The position numbers were made by a program, and so were the translations under genes. From Carallia brachiata (Eukaryota; Streptophyta; Magnoliopsida; Malpighiales; Rhizophoraceae), in assembly GCA_021464245.1 (NCBI GenBank), contig JADCRB010000016.1, positions 13,695,440-13,759,439 of the forward strand: DNA of 64,000 nt, read 5' to 3'. The notes beneath the pieces were generated by a model, which saw only the letters and a list, made by a program, of their open reading frames with translations, made no database searches and was not told the origin of the DNA. Below are positions 10,681-23,121 of the stretch, in pieces. Position 1 is the first letter of the stretch, and each line of letters begins with the position of its first letter.

Positions 10681-13600
10681 TCTTTGTTTCTGCGAGTCAA
10701 GTGGTTGAGTTCGCAGTGCAAGAATAGCCTCTGGCTTGAGAAAGGTTCGTTTTTTTCTTTTCCAATTAATCAAAAGTGTTTTTTTTTTTTTCTATCGCAT
10801 AATTGCTGAATCTTGGAATTTTGTATACAAGTTTCTTTGCGAGAAAAGTTTATTTTAAACCTCTACTTTTTGTCTGTTAAAATCTAAGCACTCACGGGCA
10901 TTCATGGTTCCTTTTCTTGTTGTTGTTGTTCTTTTTTTTTAAAAAAAAGAAAACCAAAAATTTGTGGTACATATCTCAACTGGCGATCTACTGATAGCCG
11001 AGGCATCTTCTGGGACAGAGTTTGGAATTAACGCAAAAGAGTCCATGAATTCTGGCCGTCTGGTTCTTCACGAAATTGTCTCAGCAGTAACAAACATAGC
11101 ATTTACTTCATTCTTTTATATCTTTTTTCTTTTTTACTTAATATAACTTTTTCTCGATTAAATACTTCAAAAATAAATTTGTATTTCGTAGATGGTGATG
11201 GCACGAGTGTCACGAGAAGAGCCCCCAGGACACAAAGGTGGCTTCTTGATGGGTATCTATAGAGTTTTGCACAAGCAGAAAGTTTGAAGAAGTTAAAGAT
11301 CAGACCAAATGTTCACATGGTCTTGAATGTAAGTAAGCTAATGTAAGGTATACATTCTGTCTTCCATTATCATTTGATTATTGTATGATGTCTCTTGGCT
11401 TCTACATCGGCCAACTTGTTTGGATTTTCTACAATTTATGCTTTGAAAAATTTTGCCATTAAACCTTCCAATCGAAGAAACCCGACTTTCCTTATGATTC
11501 TGTAAGTTTCTTGATCCCATAAAGTTATATTATATGGACTTGTGTTCCTACATGAATCTTGATGACATGTATAGGTCCCTGACTGACAGATAGGTTGGTT
11601 GAAATTCAGACCCAGTGACAGCAAAAATTTACCATATCACAAACTTCCCTTCAAAGTCTGAGGAAGTTAAGGAAAAAGTATGATCCTAATCTGCATATAT
11701 AGTCTTACGCACAAGCACATACATAGACATACCTATGCATGCCTGCCTAATTTTTCCATACTTTTGGTATTACGAAATGTTAATATAGGATGACACGGTA
11801 CTATGAGCCATCTGTTTGAAAATTTAGATTTTTGTATTAACTCGCATGTATTTTCCCAAGTGTGGTTTTTTTTTTTAATTTGTGTTTAGGCAAAGTGGTG
11901 TCTTGAAGTATGCAAAGAAAACACAGAAGCAATATCATCCAGTTACTCAAACATAAGAAAGGAGGTAATTTTATAATTTCCACTGTCTTATTCAATCACT
12001 TTCATGTGAATCGGCAGTCAATATTTTTACTTATTGGCGTTATATATTTTCTCTTGCTGATCAATGGGAATTGTCCAAAAGAAGTATTCCAAGAAATTGA
12101 TTTTTTACTCTCTCAAGTGCAGAAGGACATAGTATAACCGATCAAGTCTGGTAAGTGTTTTCATATTCTGATGAGAATAGTGCACATTTGATCTCGCTTA
12201 TTTCTATGGGCATCTTTTCAGGGTGCATGAACCGTCCTAGATATAGAATATGTATGACAATTTAATGATCTTCTTCATGGATCTTGAATGTACTATCACA
12301 AAATCAGTTGTTCATAACATGTTCAAAGATTTGTGACTAATGTGCTCCATAATCTAATCTGATGAATGTATTCTAAATGATAGTTTTATCTAAGACATGA
12401 ACTTTACATACACATGGCATTGCATCTTTGGCAGCTTCACATTCTTGAATTTTCTAACCTTACATTCTATTTACCATAATAGAAAAGTCATTGGCTGAAA
12501 GCAAGAATCGTTCTAGTCAAGCCTCATCTGCCGAGGCATATGATTCATTCGTATGTTGTAGAAGTAAGATTACGTTTCTTTACCCCCAACTTTTTTGGTT
12601 CTGATGGAAATGGAAAGAAGCAATACTCTTATTCATTTGTACTTACTTTCTTTAGCTCTTTACAGGAAAAATGGAGAGAATTCCCACTAGATTAAATAAA
12701 ATTCCTCATTCCAGATAAATCAGGAACTATTTTATGTTAATATGCTACAAGAAACACTGAAACACAGAGTTGTAAATAAGAATGCGGTTACAGGTATGGC
12801 CATGTGTTTTCACTTTGAAACCCCTATAGCTAAAGCATAGCGTAAAAGAACATCATTCACTTTTATCAGGGAAATATATACACTCCATAATTTTACTTTA
12901 TGGTAATAGACTCTAATATACTTGCTTGGTCGACAAAGATGGTAGGCAGCTAAGTCATCAAAAAAAGGAAAGTTCTTTACACTTGTTCCTTTTCTTTGTT
13001 TCAGCGTCAGGGTAGGTAACAATTATGCATATTTAGCTTTAGTTTTTCATTGATTGACCTGGAGCACATTATATAATTTGCACTCTCACTTTATGCATCT
13101 GGTATTGATAATTCATCATTACCTAGTTGTAAATCTCTGCAACAATTCATTCCTCAGAAACTGATATCACAATGACTGAAATCAGGAATAGAATCCCATT
13201 TGTCCTTTTTTTCTGCTAAAGTGGCATGGACTGCTGTTTGTTTATAATTCATTGTCAAACAAAAAGGAGAAGGAAAAGAACGACCCTTGAACCCTATACA
13301 AAGCTGGTGCTGTTTTTACCATTTGCCAAACCAGAAGAATCAAGAGGTGTATTGCATCTTATAGCTACATCACCAAAGTCTGCTTTTTGAAACTTTAAAT
13401 ATCAAGTGTTCTACTTACAATGTTAGTTGATTTCTTCACTTTTTCTGACAGGAACACAAATTTATCGTGTTAGCATTTAAATATGCATATCTGTATTCCT
13501 TTATGTACATGTGGATTAAGATTAACAGAAAGACAAAGGACTTGCTATTGTGTGGCTACGGTTAAGGCTATTATATTTCTGAATATCTTGAGCCTCATCT

Positions 13601-13723
13601 TAGTTTTGTCTGAGCATTGTCCCTAGTTTGATAGGTGCAGATCAACACAGAGATGGTAAAGGAATTTTCCTTTCTTACTTATTGTAACTTTTATTGACAT
13701 TAACCATGTCTTATGTTGTACAG

Positions 13724-14957
13724 CATGTTTATCAAACAGGCACATTGATGAAACTTGTTTTAAGTTCTTGCCCTTTCTTGCTCGTGATGGGAAACGTGTC
13801 AAGGTGAGTGTAACATGTAGTGTATTGATGCTGTAGATTTATGATATTTCGTTAACATATTTGCCTTTCAGGTTTGTGTTCAGATGTTAATGGGTAACGA
13901 TGCACTTGCTGGGATGCCATTACAACGTGCTGGTAGTGAAAAGATCTTGGAATGGATTGGGGCAATTACAATCCTTTGGGGACCTTTATTAGCATTGGTT
14001 TTATGGGTATGAAATTGAACTGAGACCTATTCCGATTATCATGCTCACATGTCATCATATCTAAGTCTCATTTTTTGTCTTTTGTTACCGCATTGATCAA
14101 AGGTACTAGCGGTAATGCTTAAGTCATGACGACGCATTATTTACCATGAAACACTTGCCTGCATATGTGCTTAGAATTGTTGGAAGTTTTCGACACAATA
14201 TTGCTTAGTTTTCAACACAGCCTTGAATAGTTTTAAAGCATTAATATGTAAACCACTTTGTTCCCATCCTAGAACTGACTTCAGTCACAGAGAAGAAATG
14301 TTCTTACTCCTGTAAATTGATTCAAATGCAAAGAAATTAGTTTTTCTATTGCTATCATTCAAATGATAGAAATTTCAATTTTACATATTATTCTCATTTT
14401 ATGAGTGAACAATTGCACATGCTTGTTTAGACACTGTCCTTGTCTCCCACATTTAATCTGTTGTTTAGCTTCCTAAGATACTAAAATAGTTATCAAAGAA
14501 AGCTGCATCTTTTTCATAGATCCAAGGATTATATAGAGACATTGAAGTTCCATAAGTTTCAGTACCTTGTCTTCTGCAGCAGAGTCATTCAAAGTTAAAA
14601 CTCAGTAAGCAAGAGGTTCTAACATATGGATGCATTTCATGGTGTATGCTATATTTCGGTCTTATTTCACTAGCTTAACCTCATTCCTTCCTTTCTTAAA
14701 TGCAGGTGCAGAAGATAATGGTAAACTAGATGAAATGTTCATCTTAGTGGTCTTCAACGCAGTGGGGAATTACGGACGTAAGGAGCAAGGGATAAAAGTG
14801 ATTTTGTGGCACTACTATTAATTGCTGTCACTGGAGATTATTTTGGTCTTTAATTCCTTTTCTTTTCACTAGCCTTCAGATCTAAAATAGAGGATTCAAA
14901 AGCCATGACTGATGTTGCTAGAAACTGACCTGAAATTCTTGTCAATCCAGGGCTCAT
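13724..14957 (+). repeat. Duplicated DUF1995 exon block, copy 1
   Basis: Four exon relics: A 13724-13803 (VYQTGTLMKLV, then in another frame LARDGKRVK), B 13872-14006 (VCVQMLMGNDALAGMPLQ, then frameshifted MDWGNYNPLGTFISIGFMG), C from 14706 (GAEDNGKLDEMFILVV) and D about 14895-14957 (KAMTDVARN, stop, PEILVNP). The same series recurs about 1.42 kb downstream, with homologous introns. Confidence 0.82.
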
Positions 14958-15149
14958 GGTTTGAGACCTCTCTCACTATTTTCTATCTTAAAAATTGATG
15001 GTTTCATGAACATAAGAGTAGCTATTTCATTCAATATCACTGATCATGATACAACTGTCTTGCCCAATCATAGATTTTATAAATTTTGGTATCATTTATT
15101 CTTTTTCTATCTTGTTTTCCAGGTCCAAGGAATGAATTCTTTAGTCTTG

Positions 15150-16436
15150 ATATTGATGTTAATTGATTAAACTTTGAATTCTTGACCTTTCTTGCTCGTG
15201 ATGGGAAACATGTCAAGAGATTTTACATTTAGTGTATTGATCCTGTAGATTCTGCTTGCTGTGAAAGGACAGGTTGTTAACACATTTGTCTCAGGTTTGT
15301 GTCCAAGCATCCATGGGCAACGGTGCTCTTGTTGGAATGTCATTGCAACTTGCTGTTAATCGACACCCAGAAGATCTTGGAATTCGTGGATTGGGTTGAT
15401 TACGGTGCTTTGAGGACCTTTATTAACATTGGCTCTGCAGGTGTGAAATTGATTTGAGATTCATTCTGATTATCTGATTATGATGCTTAATATGTCCCCA
15501 TATCTCATTTTCATTCTTTGTCTTTGGTTACTCCAATGACTACAGGTAATAATGTAATGCTTCTTAAGTAATAGTGATGTATTATTCACCATTGAAACAG
15601 TTGCCTGCATATGCTTGGAATTATCTTAAGTTTTTAAAACAATCTTGCATAGTTTTAAACACAACTTTGGAATTATCACTTCTGTAATTGATTCAAACAT
15701 AAATATAAAAAAAAGTGTACTTTTGCCTCTCAGAAATGACCTCACAAACACAGAGAAGGAACCTCCTTACTCCTATCAATTGATTCAAACACAAAGAAAT
15801 TAGTTTTTCTACTGCTATCATTCAAATGATAGAAATGTCAATTTTCTATATTGAAGAATGCTATCTCGTCTCATTCTTTTAGATGAACAAATGCATGAGC
15901 TTTTGAAGACACCATCCTTACCTCACACACTAAATCTCTTGCCTGGCTTCCTCCAAGATATTAAAATAGTTATCAAAGAATCTGATCTGAGGGAAATATA
16001 GAGACATGTTCAAGTTCCATTACTTTTAGTTCCTTGTATTTTGCACCAGGGTCCTTCAAAGTTAAATTCGGTGGAGGTTCCATCCAACTGTATGCAAGCG
16101 TCCCACGGTGTATATGCTATATTCCAGTCTTATTGCATTAGCTTACTTCATTCCTTCTTTTGCTTGCATGCAGAAGCAGAAGAGGTTGTTGATCAAGATA
16201 ACATGTTCTTCTTAGTAGTTCCTCAAAATGCTTTGAGAATTACATTCTGGATGCAATGAGCAAGGGAGACAAAAAGTTTTATAGCACTTCTATTAATTGC
16301 TGCCACTGTTGATTATTTGTCTTTTTTCTTTCCCTTCTTTTTCACTAAGCTTCAGTTCAGAACATACAGGGATATAAAAGCCGTGACTGGTGCTGCTGCA
16401 GACCAACCTGTCATTCATGTCAATCCAAGGCTCAAG
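15150..16436 (+). repeat. Duplicated DUF1995 exon block, copy 2
   Basis: Second series: A about 15178-15217 (only its 3' part, LARDGKHVK), B 15295-15440 (VCVQASMGNGALVGMSLQ, frameshifted into VDWVDYGALRTFINIGSAG), C from 16174 (AEEVVDQDNMFFLVVPQNA) and D about 16375-16436 (KAVTGAAADQPVIHVNPRLK). This copy is closer to the expected family sequence than copy 1 in exons C and D, but it is also frameshifted. Confidence 0.82.
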
Positions 16437-16679
16437 GTTTGGAACCTGTCTCATTATCGCGAGTCGTAAAAACAGATGGTCTCATGAATATAAGAGTTAG
16501 CTATTTCATTCATTATCACTCATCATGATACAGCTTTCTTGCCCAAGCATAGATTTTTCTCCACATATGCACATTAATTTTAGTATTATTTATTATTTTC
16601 TATTTCTGATTTCACGTCTCAAGCAATGGAAGGAACCCTTTAGTCTCGAATCTCGATATTTCTCTATGGAAATGAGGTT

Positions 16680-16880
16680 TGCATCTCAGTTACCATGAAA
16701 AATGTCGGTAACTCCTTTTGGCACAAAATCAGAAGCCTGAATAACTTTCACGTCTCAATCATAAGTTGTTCAATTAGATAAAGTGGTTGTTGTTGTGTTT
16801 CAGCTTTTTGCATCTGAGTTACCATGAAAAATGTCGGTAACTCCTTTTGGCATCAAAATCAGAAGCCTGAATAACTTTCT
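16680..16880 (+). repeat. Direct repeat of about 66 bp within the AMK5 relic
   Basis: The sequence at about 16680-16745 (TTGCATCTCAGTTACCATG through GAATAACTTTC) is repeated nearly exactly at about 16812-16880, 132 bp further on. It is a local tandem duplication nested inside the larger duplicated region. Confidence 0.85.
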
Positions 16881-16979
16881 AAAATCCTTTTCGTTCACAA
16901 TTTATGAGGTTTCTTGGTTGATTTATGTATGCATCTATACTATGTCCATTTTGCTTCTTTTCAAGTTCAGTATTTACCT

Positions 16980-18297
16980 AATTCAAGTGGCATCATGCAA
17001 GTAAGTGGAATAACGTGAAGCTAAAGTATCCAATGTTGCTAAGAGTTAACTAATCTACTGAATTCTTTATTATGCAGGAACCCGATATCCTGTCATGGGA
17101 GCTCTCAGGTACATTTGCACGAGATAAGTTCCATTGACTTAAACTGATTATGCATGATTTGTTTGTGGTCCTTTTGAGCAAGTAATATTTTTACTTATCA
17201 CTGCTTTGGGAAATCGTAGCTTCCTATTTGACTATCAGAATTTGAGTTTTGACTGGTGGCCTCTGTTGGTCTCCACCATTAGCATAAGAATAAAGATAAA
17301 TATTACTAAAATTTCTTCACAAAATTTTATGAAAAATTCTAAAATTTTAAGGTAATACTAAATTGACTTAGGGTTTAATTTTAATAAAAAAAAGAAAAAT
17401 TATCAAAAACTCATTACCACATCAATCAAAACACTAAATCATGAAGAATCATGATAAAAATTTTCGTATTATATATCATTACTTTTAGTATAATTGCAAC
17501 TAGAGATAAATCCAGTATGATATGCCAGCAGTGTTTCCATGCTTATTCTGACTTCCCACTTCGGACAGCTCATAGTTTTGCCACTAGATATGGTAGACTT
17601 AAGTAGCCCTTGAATATTTACTATGAGGGGCTCTAAATAGGTTATTATCCGTGACATCAGGGTGGATTTCATTAAAATAAGCCCCCTTGAAACTGAATGG
17701 TTCAGGCTAATATTAGGGGACATGAGTTATCATGCTGCACATCACCCGGGCTAGGCTAGTCTAGGCTTGAAATTATATCCACTTTTTCTTTTGATTTTTC
17801 TTAGAAAACATTACAATGAACCCCACCTGTCTCTTATCCCTCGAGGAGCTAAATGTCCAGGATTAGCACATTTAGTTAAACGACTTAAGCAACCTTAATA
17901 ATAATCATAGTTCTTAGGTTGTCTACTTGACTATATTCCTACACTAACAAAAAGATCAAAGTTCTTTAAATGCTTTTCTGCCCCAAGTACTTTTGCAGGT
18001 GATACTAAACAAAACTACCTTGTTAGTTATAAACGACCATTTTTTATGATTTTATCTCTCCAAATTGAAGGATTTTACCCGGTTCGAGTGGGATCATACA
18101 AGTAAGTGAACCACCATGAAGCTAAAGTATACAATAATATTATTGTTGGGAGTTAAATGCTTCTTTAACTTATGCTATTTCCTTCAGACAATGGCTCCGG
18201 ACAAGAGATCGGAGTTGGCAACTTCTTTTGATAGCTGATTTGTCTTCCGGCTTCTTTGTTGTTTACGAACTATATATCCTATCATGAGAGCTTTCAG
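16980..18297 (+). repeat. Duplicated terminal AMK5 exons
   Basis: Exon relic 17078-17108 reads GTRYPVMGALR before a GT donor. Exon relic 18188-18297 reads TMAPDKRSELATSFD and later YPIMRAFR before a GT donor. The preceding introns match as well (CAAGTAAGTG and GAAGCTAAAGTAT at about 17000 and 18095). The offset is about 1.1 kb. No exon beyond this point is found, so the gene is truncated at its 3' end. Confidence 0.72.
17280..17800. other. Unassigned insertion-like block in the AMK5 relic
   Basis: This block is less AT-rich than its surroundings and has a minus-strand frame at 17469-17723 (84 codons). The frame could not be linked to a protein family. The block sits between the two terminal-exon copies and may be a fragment of an inserted element. 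Confidence 0.3.
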
Positions 18298-18739
18298 GTA
18301 CATTTGCATGAGATAAGTACCCATTGATTTACTTCCTAGATTTATTTTTTTTTATATGTTACATAAGCTCGTATCTTTGTTTGCGAATTATATATATATA
18401 TATAATCTAGCCAATTTTTATATGAATTAAGACTCAAGGAAATCAATTTAAAAGCTTATATATAAATTACTGCAAAATTTTCTTATAAATTCATTTGAAA
18501 TCAATGAGTCTAAAATATTATTTTGTACCCATATAATATGTAAATAATATTTTGTACAACATAATATTTACGTAATTTTCTATATTAATATAAAATATTA
18601 TTATTATTATATATATATATATATATATTTTAATTATTATTATTATATTTTTTTATCCCAACCACATTTGGTGAAGGGTAAAACTAAAACGTGATTAGGA
18701 AAGAAAGGGCTAAATGGTAAATTAGCAAATTAGCAACAC

Positions 18740-19210
18740 AACGATAAATAGAGAAGGAAGGAGAAAGAGAGGCATTACTTCATTAGTTTAAGAATGAGAC
18801 TCTGCTCCCGAGGAGGCGGAGAAGGGTTTCAAAAGGGCGGTTGCCCCCTGTCTCCGCCGCGCCGGTTGATAGCGGAGCCGATGATTTCACCATTGCTGTC
18901 GCTCCAATTCAACTGCCCTTCACACACACACATATATACATATGATATGCCTCTTTCTTTCTCTCTCTGTCTCGCTTGTGGCGGTGATGATGCCTGACGG
19001 GGGTGGTTTGTAAAAACACCTATGCTGTGCCCTGGCGTGGTGGCTTCGTGTGGGTCTTTTGAGAGATGGGGTTGTTCTACATCCTTTCAAATTCAAGGCC
19101 ACACCTTTTGCCGCAGCCATGGGCGGCGGCTGCGGTGTTTCTTGAGTCCATTACCCATTTGGCTACCATATCTGAGCCTCTCCCACCCTTCTGCTCCACC
19201 TCCTTTCTCC
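18740..19210. other. Duplicated GC-richer block with TATA-like motif, copy 1
   Basis: GATAAATAGAG at about 18743 is followed about 50 bases later by a GC-richer block with short open frames (plus strand ATG at 18794). The same arrangement is found at about 25250-25690. Indels between the copies are not multiples of three (a run of A at about 18828 and a GC near 18865), so neither frame is conserved. It could be a promoter plus untranslated first exon, transcribed rightward. The product is unknown. Confidence 0.4.
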
Positions 19211-20322
19211 CTTTTAACTTTCGTTCAATTTTGCTTTTTTTTCCCTTCAAGGCTAAGACTTTAGTCGGTTGATCAATAATCCATTTTACAGAAAAACAAA
19301 AAAGAAAAATTAATTAATTCTAGTAGATTTGCTATTCTACTGTATTTTTAATGCAATTTAATGGGATGGCTTACGTTTTTTTAATGATTGGGATTCGGTT
19401 TAAAAAAAAAAGAAAAAAATTCATGAATTTCTGTAAACGATGGATTACATGACGGATGATACAGATTAAAAAGTTTTTTTTATTTTCAGAAAAAAAAAAA
19501 GGAAATAATAATAATGGTTGATGTCCTGAAATAGCTTAATTTTCTGGTTGAGGCCAGAAGAAGTAATTGGAAGGTGTAGTAAGGCAAAGATTTTGATGTT
19601 GGGGTGCCCAATCATCAGCAATTTGTGTTTTTGTGATGGCCTGATAATTGATTGGGGCAATTGATAGCTTAATTTTCTGGGTTGTGCCCTCAGAAACATG
19701 GCAGCATTTTTCAGGCAATTCGACAAAAGAACAAGTTAGATGATATAAATTGCATGCTAGTTCATTACTAGGTAATCAAACTTCTATTTGGGAATTTTTA
19801 AAACATGGGTGAAAAGAGTCTATGAAGCTGATACTCTGTTCAGTGAATTCAACGGGAGTTCTTTGTAGATGAGTAACACATAAGTCGATCTATAGGCTTG
19901 TAAGCGGCCTCTGACTTTAAGTTGGAGACCCCCTTTTACCACCAAACTTTTTCTAAAAAGACAAAAAAATGCCGATACACTTTATAGCCCCTCAATAGGT
20001 AATGAGACAATAGGGATAAGGAGTAGAATGAATTTAGGGTCAGAAAACGGTGGAAGTCACTAATCATGCTAGAATGGCTGTTGAAAGTCATTGCTGTTCC
20101 TCGCAAATGCAGGCTGTTACTTAGTGCTTTTCACGCGTTGGTTCAAAGGCAACCAGATTATGGTTTGGTTGGTTATCAGTTAATTAAATTTGAATGTGTG
20201 GTTAGGAAGAATGGACAGGCTCTAGCTTTTCTGATATTTGTAGAAGAGTTCCGTCAACAATTAGCTTTCTTCTCACATATATTTTCATCACTTTTCTGGT
20301 AGTCTCTAAAAACCAGAAACTT

Positions 20323-20672
20323 TCATGGAGTTTCAGCTTTACCAGAAAGTTTAGATCGTTCGCAGAACATCAAATAATATATAAAAGATAAGTAGTAAAG
20401 CAAGCAAATTGCAACGAGACAAGAATATGCGAAGTAATAAATACCCATTCCAGCCATTGGATTGCCTGCACTGGTTGAATTAGGTGAAGGTGAGGCTGCC
20501 AGAATGGCGGGAGAGACTTTGGTCACTGCAGGTAGTGGTGGATCAACAACACTTGCTGGATCAAGGTTGGCGGGGGACCACTTGTTGGTCTACGTTGATA
20601 CCACAGTGTAATGGGATTTGCCGCGGAGGCTGCATGAGTCAAAGGGGTAAGGAAAATCAACCGCCTGATCAT
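20323..20672 (-). pseudogene. AGP-like small membrane protein, frameshifted copy
   Basis: Read on the minus strand, it starts MIRRLIFLTPLTHAASAAN with WYQRRPTSGPPP, then shifts frame. It resumes in the copy-2 frame as VVDPPLPAV, SPSPNSTSAGNPMAGM, a hydrophobic stretch and the tail SKLSGKAETP. Alignment with the intact copy at 26604-26957 shows one base missing near 20567 (CCAACCTTG against CCAATCCTTG). The context is not a homopolymer, so a real mutation is likely. Everything else, including the C-terminal tail, is preserved, so inactivation appears recent. Confidence 0.75.
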
Positions 20673-21218
20673 TTCTTCCAGTCATGTCACAGCGGATAAA
20701 AAATGAATGATTAAATTCTGATCAAGACAACGAAGGTCAAAATTCCGATAGAAGAAAAACAAGTAAAGGAAACCGTTCAATTGCTTTTGTCTCCATAAAT
20801 ACAACATAATCTTCTTCAACAATGTATTGTGAATTATGTTTCCATTTTCTGAAATGTTATCACATCTTTGCAGTTATTGGTATCTACTGCAATCCGTCTT
20901 CAAGAGGAAAAAAGAAATGCTTTTTAGTCTTCCCACATGTACAATAAGATCTAACAATCACACTCATGTTCTTTTTCTTTTTCTTTTTTCTTTTTTTTTT
21001 TTCCTTTGAGATGAACCACCATGTTAATTGTGGTCAGATTAAACTAGAACTTAATCAGGGAAAAATGTTAAACAAAAAAGAGTCCCATATTAAGCCTACT
21101 TCGAGCTTTTGAAGGATTACATTCAGAAAAGAAACATTCCCCTGTCAATTTCCCATTACGAATAAAACTATAAAATTCTCAAGGAAATGTAATGCAAAAA
21201 TAAAGAACAAAAGAAAAG

Positions 21219-21242
21219 GAGAGAGAGAGAGAGAGAGAGAGG
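21219..21242. repeat. (GA)n microsatellite
   Basis: About 10 GA units lie in the upstream region of the copy-1 AGP-like gene. Confidence 0.8.
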
Positions 21243-22249
21243 AGGGGGAAAACTAATTAAAGTGACCAAAAAACTACATGAATGCATAGACTCTATGCAG
21301 ATCAGTCCCTCTGAGTAATAAAAAAAATAATTTTTTTTTGACACTTATAATCACCTCTTCAAAGAAAATGATATACTTTTTAGAGTGTCGCGTCAGTGGC
21401 TTGTCTAAATTCTCCGTCCCTTTAGAGTGGTGATTAAAGATTGAATGTTCGAGGTCTTTAAAGGGAAAAATAAAGAAGCAAAGTGTTGTTAATTACGAAC
21501 AGTATTCTTCTTTTTGTGATTTCGTGATGTACATCGTTTTAAATTGCTGGTCGAGATTTGCGGTGCAAGAGAACGGGGCAGTTTCTAGACTTGGGGAGCT
21601 TCTTATTTTACGTATGTAAATCTATCTCGAGTTGTTTGCTGTTTTAGAGCCAACCATTTTAGTTTCAGAGTCCAGGTTATATTTTCTTTTGGGCCGGGAA
21701 AGGTACAATCTCCTCCAGTTCTAACAGCTTAACAGTACTTTGAACTTCCTTCACTCAATCCAACTGAGCCGTTCTCACTGTGAACGATCTTTTTCCCTCT
21801 GTTTTCAAGAACATAAATACTTTTTAAACATGTAATTATAAGTACACGATGGGTACGAAATAATTTAAATTATTAAATTTTAAAAATATATTAAATTTTA
21901 AAATTAAAAAATTAATATATTATTAAATATTATTAAATTAATTATATACATCTCTTATACATTATTAAATATATTCATATAATCTTCCTCAAATACCAAC
22001 ACTGAACACTCGTTAGGAAATTCAATATCCAATATCAATTGTCAAATATTCGTACGCTATCTCTGACCAGCTACATGTTATAATCTCTATTTTGTAGAGT
22101 CAGACTGCATAGACTAAAAATTATAATAGTTACAGTGGAGCCACTCTCTTTCCTCTGTCCATATTCATACCCTTCTTCTTCTTCTCCCGCTTCTTCCCTT
22201 TTTCTCATTCTTATGTCCTAAATCACCCTCGAAGGTGTGTTTTTTCTTC

Positions 22250-22482
22250 TTGTTTTTTTATCAATCTTTGTCAGTAAAAGAAGACACTACTTCCCTCGTT
22301 CTGTCTTTTTTTTTTTTTTTTGACTGCACTCTCGTTCTGTCTTTTTAATCTCCGTTCTCTCCTTCTTTTTATGGTCAGGGACTGATTTTGTATCAATTAT
22401 TCTTCAAGTAAGTCCTTGATGTCCGGTGCACTGGCGTCCCGACAAAGGTACTTAAATGTCAACTTATGGTCGAACATGCAAT
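22250..22482 (+). pseudogene. AMK5 5' fragment, second copy
   Basis: This piece matches the AMK5 leader and P-loop exon at 10200-10463 (TCTTTTTAATCTCCG, GTCAGGGAC, GTCCGGTGCA, ATGTCAACTTATGGTCGA) and stops at the MITE. Sequence immediately beyond the MITE continues briefly as the exon donor (TAATCTTTAC) and then jumps to the AMK5 3' tail known from 18346. It is therefore the collapsed remnant of a second AMK5 copy whose interior is gone. Confidence 0.75.
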
Positions 22483-22983
22483 GGATATGCATTTATTTAA
22501 TTTTAAATGTTTAAATTTTTTTATTTAAATTTTAAATTTTTTTTAAATTTTATTTTAGTCTTAAATTTTTTAATTTTACTCCAAATCAGTCCTTCCGTTA
22601 ATCAAATTGTTAAAAATTACTGTTAACTAACAGAAATTTTTTTAAAAAGGTAAAATATATTATTTAAATTTTTTTTTATTATTAAAAGCTTATATTTTAC
22701 TCTCAAATAATAATATATAAATTAAGATTTTGAGTTTTATTTATTTTATTTTTATTTTTTTTAAATTATAGAACGTATTTATATTAATTGATAAATTAAA
22801 ATGGTGTATTTTACCTTTTAAAAAAAATTTTTATTAGTCAACAGTAATTTTTAACGGCTTGACTAACGGAAGGATTGATTTAGAACAAAATCAAAAAGTT
22901 TATAACTGAAATAAAATTTCAAAAAAATTTAGAATTTAAATAAAAAAAATCTAAAAGTTTAGAATTCAATAAATATATATCCC
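22483..22983. mobile_element. Foldback MITE 2, Mutator-like
   Basis: The element is about 501 bp and consists of long inverted arms. The left end is GGATATGCATTTATTTAATT and the right end complements it (ending ATATATATCCC). The inner arms share TTCCGTTA and its complement, and TTTTTAAAAAGGTAAAAT and its complement. Flanks are AACATGCAAT at 22473-22482 and AACATGTAAT at 22984-22993, a 10-bp target-site duplication with one mismatch. The terminal GGGATA-type sequence and 10-bp duplication match the MITE at 6341-6652, although the internal sequence differs. Confidence 0.75.
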
Positions 22984-23121
22984 AACATGTAATCTTTACT
23001 TTTATATGTTACATAAGCTCGTATCTTTGTTTATCAATTTTTTTATATATAATATAGCCAGTAATTATATGAATTAAGACCCAGAGAAATCAACTTAAAA
23101 GCCCATATATAACTTACGAAA

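Larger units (their letters stand above)
10360..18297 (+). pseudogene. AMK5: Chloroplast adenylate kinase 5 relic (AMK5, DUF1995)
   Basis: AMK5 (At5g35170 type) joins a plastid adenylate kinase (ATP + AMP to 2 ADP) to a C-terminal DUF1995 region. Exon scraps lie in the right order. P-loop exon at about 10360-10463: GAP then VVPQKALQC, where kinases have a GxxGKGTQC-type loop. AMP-binding exon at 10962-11086: VHISTGDLLIAE. Lid region at about 11192-11328 and 11579-11670: SFAQAESLKKLKIRPN, then DPVTAKIYHITNFPS in another frame. Also 11890-11965 (ENTEAISSSYSNIRKE) and 12064-12140 (EVFQEIDFLLSQVQKDIV). A linker exon lies at about 12665-12775 (IPTRLNKIPHSR, stop, IRNYF). DUF1995-type exons run from 13724 to 18297. 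Lesions include the lost P-loop, several frameshifts, in-frame stops, duplicated exons and a missing 3' end. The kinase cannot be functional. The family call rests on several independent matching exons. Confidence 0.85.
18346..21800. repeat. Segmental tandem duplication, unit copy 1
   Basis: This stretch matches 22996-27780 in order: a common tail (TATATGTTACATAAGCTCG), an AT-rich part, the GC-richer block at 18790, the GGGGTGCCCAATCATCAGCA block near 19600, the AGP-like gene and its upstream region ending near TTCACTCAATCCAAC at about 21755. Copy 2 is longer because of two insertions. Confidence 0.85.

Noticed and set aside
21360..21480. Possible SINE-like text (GTTCGAGG) in the duplicated unit
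   Set aside because: It is part of the segmental duplication, with no A-box, no tail and no target duplication. The match in copy 2 has already lost the motif.
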